This document shows positions 35,084 through 44,493 of a DNA stretch of 64,000 nucleotides, in pieces. Both the position numbers and the translations under genes were made by a program. The DNA is taken from assembly GCA_016840165.1 (NCBI GenBank), contig JAEOSU010000009.1, positions 1 to 64,000 on the forward strand, written 5' to 3'. This stretch comes from Promethearchaeota archaeon. GTDB lineage: Archaea; Asgardarchaeota; Lokiarchaeia; Sigyniarchaeales; SOKP01. Under the pieces are notes generated by a model that searched no databases, was not told the origin of the DNA, and saw only the letters and a list, made by a program, of their open reading frames with translations. Each line of letters starts with the position of its first letter. The stretch's first letter is position 1.

Positions 35084-35245
35084 TACCTAGATTGCTAAAA
35101 TGGAAGGTCTAAGGCTATTTTTTAGTATTATTTCTTTAATTTCAAAAAAGGAAGAATGTCTATTCCACTTGAAGATCTCATTCTTTAATTTATATATTTC
35201 AGATAAAATTATTTTCCATCAGGAATTAATTTTAAGAATTTGATT

Positions 35246-36001
35246 TTATTTAGAATTAGATGGCTTTTTTTGTTCTACCAATCCTAAAAGTTCATCCAAT
35301 GATTCAACCAAAACTTCTGGGCTGGATTCAGCTAATGTTTGTTTACTACTTACACCACTTGCTATGCCAACCGTCCATACTCCTGCTTCTTTGCCCGATA
35401 TGATATCAGAAGGCATGTCTCCGATCATGATGAATTCTTTTAATTTAGTTGATTTATAACTTTCAAGAACCGGAGTTAAAGCATTAGGATCGGGTTTTAG
35501 TGCAGGTAATAGATCTGCCCCATATACTCCTTTAAATAAATGTTCGATATTTTCCTTCTCGAGATGTTCCAATACATTTCTGGTTTGATTATGTGAAACG
35601 ATAAATAAATCGAAAGATTTCTTAAGTTTTTTCAATATTTCTATGCAATTTGGATAAAATGGAGCCTCTTTCGCATAAGTCAAATATTTGGTGAAAATTC
35701 TAACAGCTATTTCTAATTTCTTAAAAAATGTAAGTGATTTTAAGGATGTTATGTACTCAAACATATCATACGATTCAAGCAGGATTTTAGGAAGAGGATA
35801 TCCTTGAATAGTTTCCATTAAAGCTCCTATTTCTTCTATTGTATTGCTGATATCAGCATTAATATTTTTTTTTTGATATACTTCCTCTATTGATTTTTGC
35901 AGCGGTTCTCTAATATCTAGAAGTGTACCATCAAAATCAAAAATAATACCTTTAATCGCTCCTGTTTGGAGCCGTTTTAATAGTTGGTTGTCAGCGGACA
36001 T
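35246..36001 (-). CDS. HAD-superfamily hydrolase (phosphoglycolate-phosphatase-like)
   Basis: A 251-residue HAD phosphatase with a helical C1 cap. Motif I is IIFDFDGTLLDIREP (catalytic aspartates), motif II is LFIVSHNQTRNV, the conserved lysine is in PALKPDPNAL, and motif IV is FIMIGDMPSDIISGKEAG. These enzymes remove phosphate from small metabolites; phosphoglycolate or a glycerophosphate-type substrate would fit. It lies directly upstream of the acyltransferase operon on the same strand and shares a promoter-like repeat with it, so a role in the same lipid pathway is possible but inferred. The gap to the operon is 296 bases. Confidence 0.9.
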   Translation of the reverse strand: MSADNQLLKRLQTGAIKGIIFDFDGTLLDIREPLQKSIEEVYQKKNINADISNTIEEIGALMETIQGYPLPKILLESYDMFEYITSLKSLTFFKKLEIAVRIFTKYLTYAKEAPFYPNCIEILKKLKKSFDLFIVSHNQTRNVLEHLEKENIEHLFKGVYGADLLPALKPDPNALTPVLESYKSTKLKEFIMIGDMPSDIISGKEAGVWTVGIASGVSSKQTLAESSPEVLVESLDELLGLVEQKKPSNSK

Positions 36002-36049
36002 GAATTTAAATTTGTAGGTTGTTGAATATCTTTATGAAAAGAATTATTT

Positions 36050-36092
36050 GTTTTTATATTTAATCGATTGAATAATATGCTATTAAGTATGA
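36050..36092 (-). promoter_or_regulatory. Promoter-like repeat upstream of the HAD gene
   Basis: Second copy of the element at 35041-35083. On the minus strand it carries ATTAAATATAAAAAC, a TATA-like sequence about 55 bases before the HAD ATG at 36001, and the same TCATACTTAATxGCATATTA block upstream. Similar length and orientation relative to two neighbouring genes points to a shared promoter or regulator site. The rest of the 300-base gap to the next gene is AT-rich and carries no other gene that I can support. Confidence 0.55.
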
Positions 36093-36301
36093 AAATAATA
36101 AATCTGTAGACTATCTTTTTTAAGCAGAAAAAGCAATAATTTTTCTTTTTCAAAAACAACTCTCTAAGATTATAATTTAGCTTTTTTAGATATTTTAACA
36201 GTATTAATTTTATTGTTTCATATAAATTCTCTGCCAAAATTATTTATACTGATTTTGTTATTAAGAATTTAAAACTTTAACTTATCTAATAATTAAAAAG
36301 G

Positions 36302-38593
36302 GTGTCTAAGGTGGAAAGGAAATGTAAGCTTTCTATAATAATTATATTTTTTTTGACGCTTAATTGTACTCTAATGATGAGATTTTTCAATTCTTTAACA
36401 ACTTCACCAAGTGGTGAAAGTTTTGGGTTAAAGAGTAGTCAAATTTATGCTGGAAATTATTCTGGTGATATTTCAATAATGTATTTTGATCAAGACTCTA
36501 TCTCATCATCAGAATTTAGTACTTCCTCTTTAACACAAATTATTCCTCATAATATATCAAGACCTGGGGCAGAATATAAAGTGAACAATTTAGATATTTA
36601 TGCAGAGATAGCCTTCGGTCATAAAATTGCGGGAAATATATCGGAACAGATTAGCTATGCTCCATCATTAGCTTTTGGACAAGAATTTATCTATCCAGAT
36701 ATAGAATATCTTGAAGGTTTTCTCCTTTATTTAAATTATAGTCTGCTTTTAGAGCCAATTTCATATTATTATTGGGATGTGTCTATCTATGATGAATTTT
36801 TTACCACCGAAATTGATTGGTTTTATAACTATGAAGAAAGAAAAGAAGTAGATGAGTGGATGCGTTTTGAACCGTATGTGCATAAATATAATGTGTCCCA
36901 GAAATACAATATTGTTTTGAGGTTTTATCACTCCAATTTAGGATATGTCCGACCATTTGATTTTTGGAAGGCAGAAAACTATACTAGTCCTATCTATAAT
37001 CAAGGAGCAACTACTTACTTCAATGGCACTGACTTTGTCCCGGTTAAAAATGATACAACATCAGATTTGCTCTGCTATTTATTATATTCTGAAAAGTTAA
37101 ATCCATCAACTATTGATATTCAATTTATCATCAATGATGTATCCTATACTCCTATTTATGCTGATACTTATGTATATTATTCCCACTCCTTTGGTGCCCC
37201 ACTATTTCAAGCTATCAATCTTACTATAATAAGTGATAAAGTAATCCCAGTATTACGCGTCACCACAGATGTATATTATATTAATTTAATCCAAGCGGAG
37301 GGAATTTATAAGGTTTATAATAATCACATTGAATGGGTTATAAATTATCCATATAGAGAAATTCACTATGGATGGCCTCCCCCCCTCTTCTTGTTCGAAA
37401 AAGACTGGGTTCTGGACTCTTTAAATGACTCACGTGGTTTTGAGATGAGTGATATTTATTTTGGTCCAGTTACCTTATATAATACGTCATATTATGGTAT
37501 TGTCACATTTTTTGGGCCCCCTTTAGAACAAGGGAATTATACTGGTACTTTTTTCTCACCGAATTATTGTCAATCAATCAATCCTCAATTAAAAACAGTA
37601 AACGGATTTATTTCTCAAGTTTCATTTGAACTTGGACAGACTTTTCGCATCGAGGCACCTTTGATCAGCACTTTATACCCAAATGTAACTGATGGAATAG
37701 GCCAAATTAATTTACGAAATCCCTCGGGTCAAATAATCCATGATGAATCAAATATATCTCCTACTGATGGCAAACTTATTAGTTCAGAAATCGAAATTAC
37801 TAATGAAATGGAAGAAGGTATATATGAAGTTGAGATTTTTTGGTCAAATGGTAAAGAGGTAGCATATTATACCTTTCAATTTGAAGTAAGAGCACCCCTC
37901 AATTTACTTTTAATCATTGGCTTATCTTTATCTATTGGAGTAATTTCTATTGCAGCTGCGTTAGTAGTAAGAAGGCAAATTCGCATGAGAAATTGGGAAA
38001 AATCATTACGAAATTTATTTGTATTAACAAAAGACGGATTAAGTCTCTACGAATATTCATTTGGGATCGAGATTCAAGATCCTGCTCTTATTTCTGGAAT
38101 GATAGCCGCTCTCACTCAATTTGTACGGGAAGCTACAGGAAGTAAGAAGGCGCTTCGCACTGTTGACCAAGAAGATAAAAAAGTTCTTCTTTATCATGGG
38201 AGCTATACAACCACAGCTTTATTAGCAGAAAAAGATTTGCCAATTATCCATAAAAGGATTAAAGGTTTTGCTGAGGAATTTGAAGGAACCTTTAATAAGA
38301 ATATTAAGCATTTTAGTGGCGAAGTATCTGCTTTTAAAAATGCAAATGTAATAGTAAACAAATATTTTCCCTTAGATGTAGAAGAACAAGTTATACGGGG
38401 AGTTCGTGAAAAATTAATAGAATTTCGAGAACGTTTAAATGTATTAACTGACCCAAGACATATTATATCCTTAATGAGAGAAATAACTGAATTTATCTCT
38501 CGGTATCATGCGATAGTTAACGAGCATTATCTCAATTATTACAATGAGATTATCAAAGTAGCAGAGCAAAAAATCTCTGGGCAATCTAATTAA
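36302..38593 (+). CDS. Membrane receptor-like protein with cytoplasmic longin/roadblock-type domain
   Basis: A 763-residue single-pass membrane protein with GTG start. An N-terminal hydrophobic segment (LSIIIIFFLTLNCTLMM) acts as signal peptide or anchor. About 490 extracellular residues follow, rich in Tyr, Asn, Ser and Thr with beta strands and NxT/S sequons. A single membrane helix (about 533-555, LLLIIGLSLSIGVISIAAAL) leads to a cytoplasmic part. That part starts LRNLFVLTKDGLSLYEYSF (about 570) and has the alpha/beta pattern of longin/roadblock domains, ending near 692, then a helical tail. Such domains bind small GTPases, and GTPase genes occur 3.5 and 8 kb downstream. The extracellular ligand is unknown. 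Confidence 0.8.
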   Translation: MSKVERKCKLSIIIIFFLTLNCTLMMRFFNSLTTSPSGESFGLKSSQIYAGNYSGDISIMYFDQDSISSSEFSTSSLTQIIPHNISRPGAEYKVNNLDIYAEIAFGHKIAGNISEQISYAPSLAFGQEFIYPDIEYLEGFLLYLNYSLLLEPISYYYWDVSIYDEFFTTEIDWFYNYEERKEVDEWMRFEPYVHKYNVSQKYNIVLRFYHSNLGYVRPFDFWKAENYTSPIYNQGATTYFNGTDFVPVKNDTTSDLLCYLLYSEKLNPSTIDIQFIINDVSYTPIYADTYVYYSHSFGAPLFQAINLTIISDKVIPVLRVTTDVYYINLIQAEGIYKVYNNHIEWVINYPYREIHYGWPPPLFLFEKDWVLDSLNDSRGFEMSDIYFGPVTLYNTSYYGIVTFFGPPLEQGNYTGTFFSPNYCQSINPQLKTVNGFISQVSFELGQTFRIEAPLISTLYPNVTDGIGQINLRNPSGQIIHDESNISPTDGKLISSEIEITNEMEEGIYEVEIFWSNGKEVAYYTFQFEVRAPLNLLLIIGLSLSIGVISIAAALVVRRQIRMRNWEKSLRNLFVLTKDGLSLYEYSFGIEIQDPALISGMIAALTQFVREATGSKKALRTVDQEDKKVLLYHGSYTTTALLAEKDLPIIHKRIKGFAEEFEGTFNKNIKHFSGEVSAFKNANVIVNKYFPLDVEEQVIRGVREKLIEFRERLNVLTDPRHIISLMREITEFISRYHAIVNEHYLNYYNEIIKVAEQKISGQSN

Positions 38594-38625
38594 ACTTTTT
38601 TTCTTTTCCTTTCATTTATCTAATA
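38594..38625 (+). terminator. T-rich terminator after the receptor-like gene
   Basis: The stop is followed by TTTTTTCTTTTCCTTTC on the plus strand, a U-tract type archaeal terminator. The MFS gene begins 110 bases later. Confidence 0.45.
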
Positions 38626-38704
38626 CGTCTAATAGGACTCATAAGCTTTAATAGAATTTCATTATTTATTTTCTCTATAGAAAGGAGCATATTGGATTCG
38701 TTAT

Positions 38705-39901
38705 ATGGATGAAAAAAAATATAAAATATTTCCTATCTTGTTTTTAGCCTTTTTTAGGGTTGCATTAGGGGTAGCTATTGGTTTAGCAGTTCCAATATAC
38801 TTAATTAGTATAAATCTTGAACCTGAATTTATTGGAATCATTACTTCTGGAACAGCGATGGCATATTTATTCTCCCCCTTACTATTTCGTAACATTCATA
38901 AAAAATTAGGTTTAAAAATGACCTTAATTCTCTCAAGCTCGGGATTTTTATTAATTCAAATAATAATTCAATTTACATTAGATCCTTGGGTTATCTATAT
39001 TCTTTTAATCGCGGATGGAATCTTTTTAGGCTTCTTTTGGCCTGATTTAATGAATATTATCTCTATTATATCAAATCAAAAACAATATTATAAGAATGAA
39101 CAAGAGAAAAACAAATTAATGAAATCATATAGTCTGGCTTGGAATTTAGGAGGAGTATTTAGTTTTATAATGGGGACCATACTTCTTTTCTTGATAGATA
39201 ATAATTTAATTATGTTTAATTTCGCACTGATTTTTGCTATAATTGGGGTTATCTTTGCATTTTTAATTCAAAATCCAGATAATGATGTCAAATCGGAGAT
39301 TGTCATCCCTCCTGATAATGGTTTAAAGTGTATCCCTATTGAAGATGAAGTTTCCTTTCCTTTATATATCCCTCTTATGATAATTGGAATCTATGGCTTC
39401 TTAATCGGAGGAGTAGGATTAGCTTATCCGCTTAAGTCTGATTTATTAAGTTATGCGGTGTTCACAAATTATCTTTTTTATGCCATACGTTTGGCATCTC
39501 AAACAACAACTATCGCTAAATCAATGGATTTTAAACTCAATCGTATTAAAAAGGTGCTTCCTTATTCTACGGCGATCATCATCTTCACTCTTGTATTAAT
39601 GGCTTTCAATCAAAATCTTATAATGTTTGGTGTTTTATTTTTTATTTTTGGGACATTCTTATCATTTCATTACGTACTCTCATTCAAATTGATTGTATTT
39701 AAAAATATTGCTGAGAATACTTCGAAATATAGCGCCTACTTCGAGACTATGGTAGGATTTGGCTTTTTTTTTGCCCCTATTGTTTTAGGATTTGTGGTAA
39801 ATTTAGGTATCGACATAGGTTTTCTGTTTTTAGCCAGCTTATGTATATTAAGCTTAATTTTTTATTTATTGAAGAGAAAGAAAATAACGATACAGACATA
39901 A
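38705..39901 (+). CDS. MFS-type transporter A
   Basis: A 398-residue membrane protein with about 12 helices in two halves, matching major facilitator superfamily layout. The cytoplasmic loop between helices two and three (FRNIHKKLGLKMTLILSS) resembles the MFS GxLaDrxGrkxxl motif in degenerate form. The substrate is not clear. It is the first of two MFS-like genes on the plus strand, separated by 76 bases, and follows the receptor-like gene. The two are not close paralogues by eye. Confidence 0.8.
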   Translation: MDEKKYKIFPILFLAFFRVALGVAIGLAVPIYLISINLEPEFIGIITSGTAMAYLFSPLLFRNIHKKLGLKMTLILSSSGFLLIQIIIQFTLDPWVIYILLIADGIFLGFFWPDLMNIISIISNQKQYYKNEQEKNKLMKSYSLAWNLGGVFSFIMGTILLFLIDNNLIMFNFALIFAIIGVIFAFLIQNPDNDVKSEIVIPPDNGLKCIPIEDEVSFPLYIPLMIIGIYGFLIGGVGLAYPLKSDLLSYAVFTNYLFYAIRLASQTTTIAKSMDFKLNRIKKVLPYSTAIIIFTLVLMAFNQNLIMFGVLFFIFGTFLSFHYVLSFKLIVFKNIAENTSKYSAYFETMVGFGFFFAPIVLGFVVNLGIDIGFLFLASLCILSLIFYLLKRKKITIQT

Positions 39902-39977
39902 ATTTTGAACATAATAGTCTATCTTTTCAATAGATTCAAATTTCAAAAACCATTTTAAGGTAGCATACCAAGGCAAC

Positions 39978-41390
39978 TTGAAACTGAGTCTCATGCCTCA
40001 AGAACATCGATATAATTCTCTTCTCTGGCCAATTTATTTTTTAAATGGATTTCAAAGTATCGCGTGGGGAGGGATTATCTTCCTTATCGTTCCGATATCG
40101 CGAATAATTTGGCCAGGAGATCCGAGTCATGCCTTAGAAATGGGAATAATGATCACAACTTTATCTTGGTCTGCATCTATTTCAGGGCTGTTATTGGGAT
40201 TTTATATCGATAAATATTCTCGAAAGAAAATTCTATTTATAATATCCATATTTAGGGGTATTGCCATTATACTACTAGGTTTTGGGATTCAAGGCGGAGA
40301 AGACTTTACTTATCTTTATTTCTTAATCTTTATATCGATTTTTGGAATTTTTGCAGGGTTAAGTTGGCCGACAGTCATTTCTCTCTCTAATGATATTGTA
40401 CCTAAGGAGCATAGGTCTAGATTTTTTGGGAATTATGAGATTGTTCGTTCTTTAACGATGACACTGGGGTTTGTTTTTGGAGCTTTATTAATGCAAACAG
40501 GTTATTGGCGTTTCTTTTTTTGGATAGCTGGCAGTGGAATAATTATATTCGGAATTGTTTATGATATCCAAAGCGAGGAACCGAAACGCGGTGCTCAAGA
40601 AGAAGAATTGATTCATATTTTAAAAAAGGATAATCTAACTTATAATTATAAAATTAATCGAGAAATGATGAAGAAAACAATGTTTAGTAAAACCAATATT
40701 GTTGCCTTAATCGAAGGTATTTTTACATGGATTCTAATGGGTTCTATTAATTTCTTGATACTTAATCTGATCCAAAACGAGCCACACAATATCTCAGAAT
40801 TTTCAACTAGTATATTTATGGTAATTTTTGGATTAACGGGGGGCATCTCAGGTCAGCTAATTTTGGCTCGATTAAGTGATAAACTCGCTCGGAAATATAT
40901 GAATGCACGAGTACTAATGATTATTTTTGCTTTAATAGGCGGTATCATAACATTTGCGCTCTTTTTCTTTATTCCTTGGCCAAATTTAACAGTGGAACAG
41001 GGAAAAGATATTATATATTTAATGTCATTCCCAGCAATTTGGTTAATGGGAGCTTTATTCTTCTTTTCCAGATCCATTTTTTCTCTCTATATTGTAAATC
41101 AAAGCCCCGTGTTACAACATATCAATTTGCCTGAAGCGCAAGCTCAAATTGTCTCTTGGAATCAATTTTTAGAAAACCTTGGCAGAGGAATAGGACCCGC
41201 AATAAGTGGACTTTTATTGGTCCTTACACAATATAATTATCAGCAGACTATTCTCTATGTAATTTTATGTATTTTACCAGGAGTAATCCTCTGGACATTT
41301 GCGATAAAATGGTATCCGAGTAATGTTATTCAAATTAAAGCCATCTTAAAAGAAAGAGCAGAATCTATTAAATCAAATTCTAAATCCTAA
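39978..41390 (+). CDS. MFS-type transporter B
   Basis: A 470-residue membrane transporter with about 12 helices. The MFS loop 2-3 motif is well preserved as GFYIDKYSRKKILFIIS, and a second, weaker copy occurs in the other half (ARLSDKLARKYMNARVLMII). The ORF-track start is a TTG at 39978 with AAGG just before it; the ATG at 39993 is a second choice. A drug or solute exporter is likely; the substrate is unknown. It follows MFS A and is followed by the flavodoxin 58 bases later. Confidence 0.87.
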   Translation: MKLSLMPQEHRYNSLLWPIYFLNGFQSIAWGGIIFLIVPISRIIWPGDPSHALEMGIMITTLSWSASISGLLLGFYIDKYSRKKILFIISIFRGIAIILLGFGIQGGEDFTYLYFLIFISIFGIFAGLSWPTVISLSNDIVPKEHRSRFFGNYEIVRSLTMTLGFVFGALLMQTGYWRFFFWIAGSGIIIFGIVYDIQSEEPKRGAQEEELIHILKKDNLTYNYKINREMMKKTMFSKTNIVALIEGIFTWILMGSINFLILNLIQNEPHNISEFSTSIFMVIFGLTGGISGQLILARLSDKLARKYMNARVLMIIFALIGGIITFALFFFIPWPNLTVEQGKDIIYLMSFPAIWLMGALFFFSRSIFSLYIVNQSPVLQHINLPEAQAQIVSWNQFLENLGRGIGPAISGLLLVLTQYNYQQTILYVILCILPGVILWTFAIKWYPSNVIQIKAILKERAESIKSNSKS

Positions 41391-41448
41391 ATAAATGATT
41401 TTGATTAATAATAAAAAAATTTAATAATAAAACAAGAAGTAAGAAATT

Positions 41449-41940
41449 ATGGTAAAAGTATTAGTGGTATATTATTCGTTGACTGGTAATACCAAATTTA
41501 TTGCAAATCATATAGGCAATGAACTAAATGCAGATTTCGAAGAAGTAAAACCCGTCAAAGATTTGGATCCGGAAAGTGGTTCGAAATACTTCTGGGGTGG
41601 AATGAAAGCTACGATGAAGATTAAACCTAAACTAGAAAAGTTAATACATAATCCAATGGATTATGATTTAATTATTATCGGTAGTCCTGTATGGGCGTGG
41701 ACATTATCTCCGCCAATTCGGTCTTATTGCTCGCAATTTGATTTAAAGGATAAAAATGTGGCGTTAATCACCAGCAGTAGCGGTGATGGAGTAAAGGCAA
41801 TGAATAGATTTAAGGATTTTCTGATAGATAGTAATATTATTGGTGAATACCGCTTTCAAGATCCCTTGACTAACAATCCAGAACAAGCTAGAGAAAAGGC
41901 AACTGAATGGGTAAAAGAATTAATGAGGATCATCCAATAA
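41449..41940 (+). CDS. Flavodoxin-family protein
   Basis: A 163-residue flavodoxin-like protein. The FMN phosphate loop is VVYYSLTGNTKFIANHI (residues 7-23) and the isoalloxazine loops are IIIGSPVWAWTLSPPIRSY and ITSSSGDGVKAM. It belongs to the short-chain flavodoxin/menaquinone-dependent protoporphyrinogen oxidase-like group and should carry one- or two-electron reductant to an Fe-S or reductase partner. No partner gene is adjacent. It sits between the MFS transporter and the first small GTPase, each with its own promoter region. Confidence 0.92.
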   Translation: MVKVLVVYYSLTGNTKFIANHIGNELNADFEEVKPVKDLDPESGSKYFWGGMKATMKIKPKLEKLIHNPMDYDLIIIGSPVWAWTLSPPIRSYCSQFDLKDKNVALITSSSGDGVKAMNRFKDFLIDSNIIGEYRFQDPLTNNPEQAREKATEWVKELMRIIQ

Positions 41941-42058
41941 GAAGTGATTAAGTAATTTTTAAAATTTAAAATTATATTTTTTTACTCTATTCCTTTTTTA
42001 AATATTTATTGAATCATAAACATTTAAATTGATAATTAAGTATTAAACAAAGTAGATT

Positions 42059-42604
42059 ATGAGTGATTTTAAGTTCAAGCTCCCAATAATCGGCGACGGC
42101 GGTGTGGGTAAAACTACATTAACACATCGTTATTTAGAGGGCATTTTTGATGAGAAATATGCCCTTACAATCGGAATGGAGTTTTATATTAAGAAACTTG
42201 AGGTTGATGAGAAAATGACTAGCCTTCATATCTGGGACTTCGCTGGAGAAGAAAAATTCCGATTTCTTTTGCCAGGAGTTATAAATGAAGCAAATGGTAC
42301 TTTATTTATGTTCGATATCACTCGCTACAAGACATTTAGCAATCTGATAGATTGGTTAGCTGTTTTTAACGAAACAAATAGAAATTATGGTCAACAAGTT
42401 GAAACTATCTTGATAGGAAGCAAGTTAGATCTTGAACAAGCGCGCACGGTTTCCAAAACTGATGCTGCTGAATTCGCTAAAGAACATAATTTTTCAGAAT
42501 ATATAGAATGTTCTTCTAAAACTGGAGAGAATGTACAGTTAATCTTTGAAAGAATCGCACGATTAATGCTAAAGAACGAAATTTCGCTGCTGAAAAAAAA
42601 GTAA
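42059..42604 (+). CDS. Ras/Rab-like small GTPase with altered G3 and G4 motifs
   Basis: A 181-residue small GTPase. G1 is GDGGVGKTT (Gly12 to Thr20), the switch-I threonine is in YALTIGMEF, G3 is WDFAGEEKF and G5 is ECSSKTG. Two positions differ from the Ras consensus: the glutamine of DxxGQ, used for GTP hydrolysis, is glutamate (E64), and G4 reads GSKLD instead of NKxD. It has no C-terminal cysteine for prenylation. Asgard archaea have many such proteins acting in membrane or cytoskeleton regulation; the partner is unknown. It is preceded by the flavodoxin and followed by the tryptophanase-like gene. Confidence 0.93.
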   Translation: MSDFKFKLPIIGDGGVGKTTLTHRYLEGIFDEKYALTIGMEFYIKKLEVDEKMTSLHIWDFAGEEKFRFLLPGVINEANGTLFMFDITRYKTFSNLIDWLAVFNETNRNYGQQVETILIGSKLDLEQARTVSKTDAAEFAKEHNFSEYIECSSKTGENVQLIFERIARLMLKNEISLLKKK

Positions 42605-42747
42605 GAGATCGAGATAAAATCCATTTACTTGCTACAGGATGCTTTTTGCTTTTTCAATAACTTTTATTATCATTTCTAAATTAATTAAAGATATTGAATA
42701 TGGAATTTAGACTTAAATTTTAAAATTCTAATCCAAATTTAGGAGCA

Positions 42748-44370
42748 TTGAATGAAAGAATGAAATCGATGTATGATTTAGATGTCCCTATTCCTTCTAA
42801 AAAGGCCCATATAGTACGAAATATAAAAGAAGTTTCTCAAGCCCAGAGAGAAACTTTACTTAAGGAGACCGAATATAGTATGTTCTCTTTTCCGGCAGAT
42901 ATGCTCATTTTAGATTTTTTATCTGATAGTGGTACCTCAACAATGACAGATTTACAATGGGCAGCAATACTTCTCGGTGATGAGTCATATGGACGCAATC
43001 GTGGATATTATATTCTCCTTGATGCAATTAGGGATACTTTCGAACGTGGTGATCAGCAAAAAAAAGTTATCAATCTAATTCTTTCAGGCGAAACTAATGT
43101 TGATAGACTCATGAATGAACTTTATCTTACCTCATTTGAAGGTGGGTTTGTTAATGGAGGAGTTCATCAATTAAAACGACCGAATGCTTTTCTTGTCCCA
43201 CAAGGACGTTGTGCTGAATATCTACTCTTTTCCACCATTGCACCATTATTAAAACGAAATAATCCGAAAGATGTGTTCTATATTCCCAATAATGGGCACT
43301 TTGACACCACTGAAGCCAATATAAGAGCCAACGGATTTCAGCCTGTAAACTTTTTTTCGAACAATCTTCTTGAAGATTTTCCTGTTGAAAAGATAAGTCT
43401 TAAAAATCCATTTAAAGGTAATATGGATGTAGATGGTTTAAAAAAATTTATAGAAAGTAAGGGAGTGGGTACCATTCCTTTAATCTATTTAACTATTACT
43501 AATAATACTGCTGCAGGTCAACCAGTTTCTATGAAAAATATAAAAGAAGTTAGAGATGTCGCGAATAAATTTGATATTCCTCTTTTCTTAGATGCCTGCC
43601 GATATGCGGAAAACGCTTACTTCATAAAAGAGTTCGAGCAAGGATATAAAAATAAATCCATCCCTACTATAATAATGGAGTTATTTTCTTATGTTGATGG
43701 ATTTACAATAAGTTTCAAGAAAGACGGTTTAGCGAACATGGGAGGAGGATTATTTTTCAGAGATCAGGGAGTTTTTCATAGGAAATTTTCTGAAGATGGT
43801 GATATTGGGATTAAATTAAAAGAAAGACAAATTTTAATTTTTGGAAACGATTCCTATGGAGGATTGAGTGGCCGTGATATTATGGCTTTAGCTGCTGGAT
43901 TATATGAAGTTGTTAAGGAAAGCTATCTTAAAGAAAGGATTACTCAGGTACGAGACTTTGCTACAAAACTCTCACATAATGGCGTTCCTGTTGTTCTTCC
44001 TCCTGGTGGTCATGCCATCTATATCAACGTTGATAAGTTCTTTGCTGGTACAGATATGAAAATAAATGATTTTGGAGGCGTCGGGTTTGCTATCGAATTA
44101 TTAAGGTATTACGGTATTAGAGCATGTGAGCTAGGTCCATTTGCCTTTGAATGGGATAATAAAACTCCTAAGGAACGTGAGGGGATTTTAAATTTAATCC
44201 GTTTTGCGATCCCTCGAAATGTATATAACACTGATCATATCGATTATGCAGTAGCTGCAGTTACTGAATTATATAATAATAAAGAGAAAATCCCAAAAGT
44301 TAAGATCTCGCGAGGAGCTAAATTACGCCTTCGACATTTTCAATCCGGTCTTCAACCTATTTATAAATGA
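42748..44370 (+). CDS. Tryptophanase / tyrosine phenol-lyase-family beta-eliminating lyase
   Basis: A 540-residue PLP fold-type I enzyme of the tryptophanase/tyrosine phenol-lyase family. The PLP lysine is K325 in ISFKKDGLANMGGG, next to the family motif, and LFLDACRYAENAYF carries the PLP aspartate and arginine region. QGRCAEYLLFSTI and GGVHQLKRPNAFLVPQGR are also conserved. Such enzymes break amino acids to pyruvate, ammonia and indole or phenol. The specific amino acid is not clear. The length exceeds the usual 460 residues at both ends. Start is TTG 42748 (AGGAG is only two bases upstream) or ATG 42760. Confidence 0.9.
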   Translation: MNERMKSMYDLDVPIPSKKAHIVRNIKEVSQAQRETLLKETEYSMFSFPADMLILDFLSDSGTSTMTDLQWAAILLGDESYGRNRGYYILLDAIRDTFERGDQQKKVINLILSGETNVDRLMNELYLTSFEGGFVNGGVHQLKRPNAFLVPQGRCAEYLLFSTIAPLLKRNNPKDVFYIPNNGHFDTTEANIRANGFQPVNFFSNNLLEDFPVEKISLKNPFKGNMDVDGLKKFIESKGVGTIPLIYLTITNNTAAGQPVSMKNIKEVRDVANKFDIPLFLDACRYAENAYFIKEFEQGYKNKSIPTIIMELFSYVDGFTISFKKDGLANMGGGLFFRDQGVFHRKFSEDGDIGIKLKERQILIFGNDSYGGLSGRDIMALAAGLYEVVKESYLKERITQVRDFATKLSHNGVPVVLPPGGHAIYINVDKFFAGTDMKINDFGGVGFAIELLRYYGIRACELGPFAFEWDNKTPKEREGILNLIRFAIPRNVYNTDHIDYAVAAVTELYNNKEKIPKVKISRGAKLRLRHFQSGLQPIYK

Positions 44371-44493
44371 TGGAAAAAAAGAGATTACATTACTTTTTAG
44401 TTAATACTAAAGTAAGAACGTAACCTAAATGGCGAAAATTAAACAAAACTTTGAGTAAAGCAAAAAGAATGACGACTTAATATGAAAATACCT

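Noticed and set aside
35977-36237. Minus-strand ORF of 86 residues upstream of the HAD gene.
   Set aside because: It is low-complexity (Lys, Leu, Asn, Ile), overlaps the start of the HAD gene and runs over the promoter-like repeat; the HAD reading is clearly real.
42748-44370. Idea that the lyase gene and the upstream GTPase form an operon with linked function.
   Set aside because: A gap of more than 140 bases with T-rich sequence and no functional link makes separate transcription more likely.
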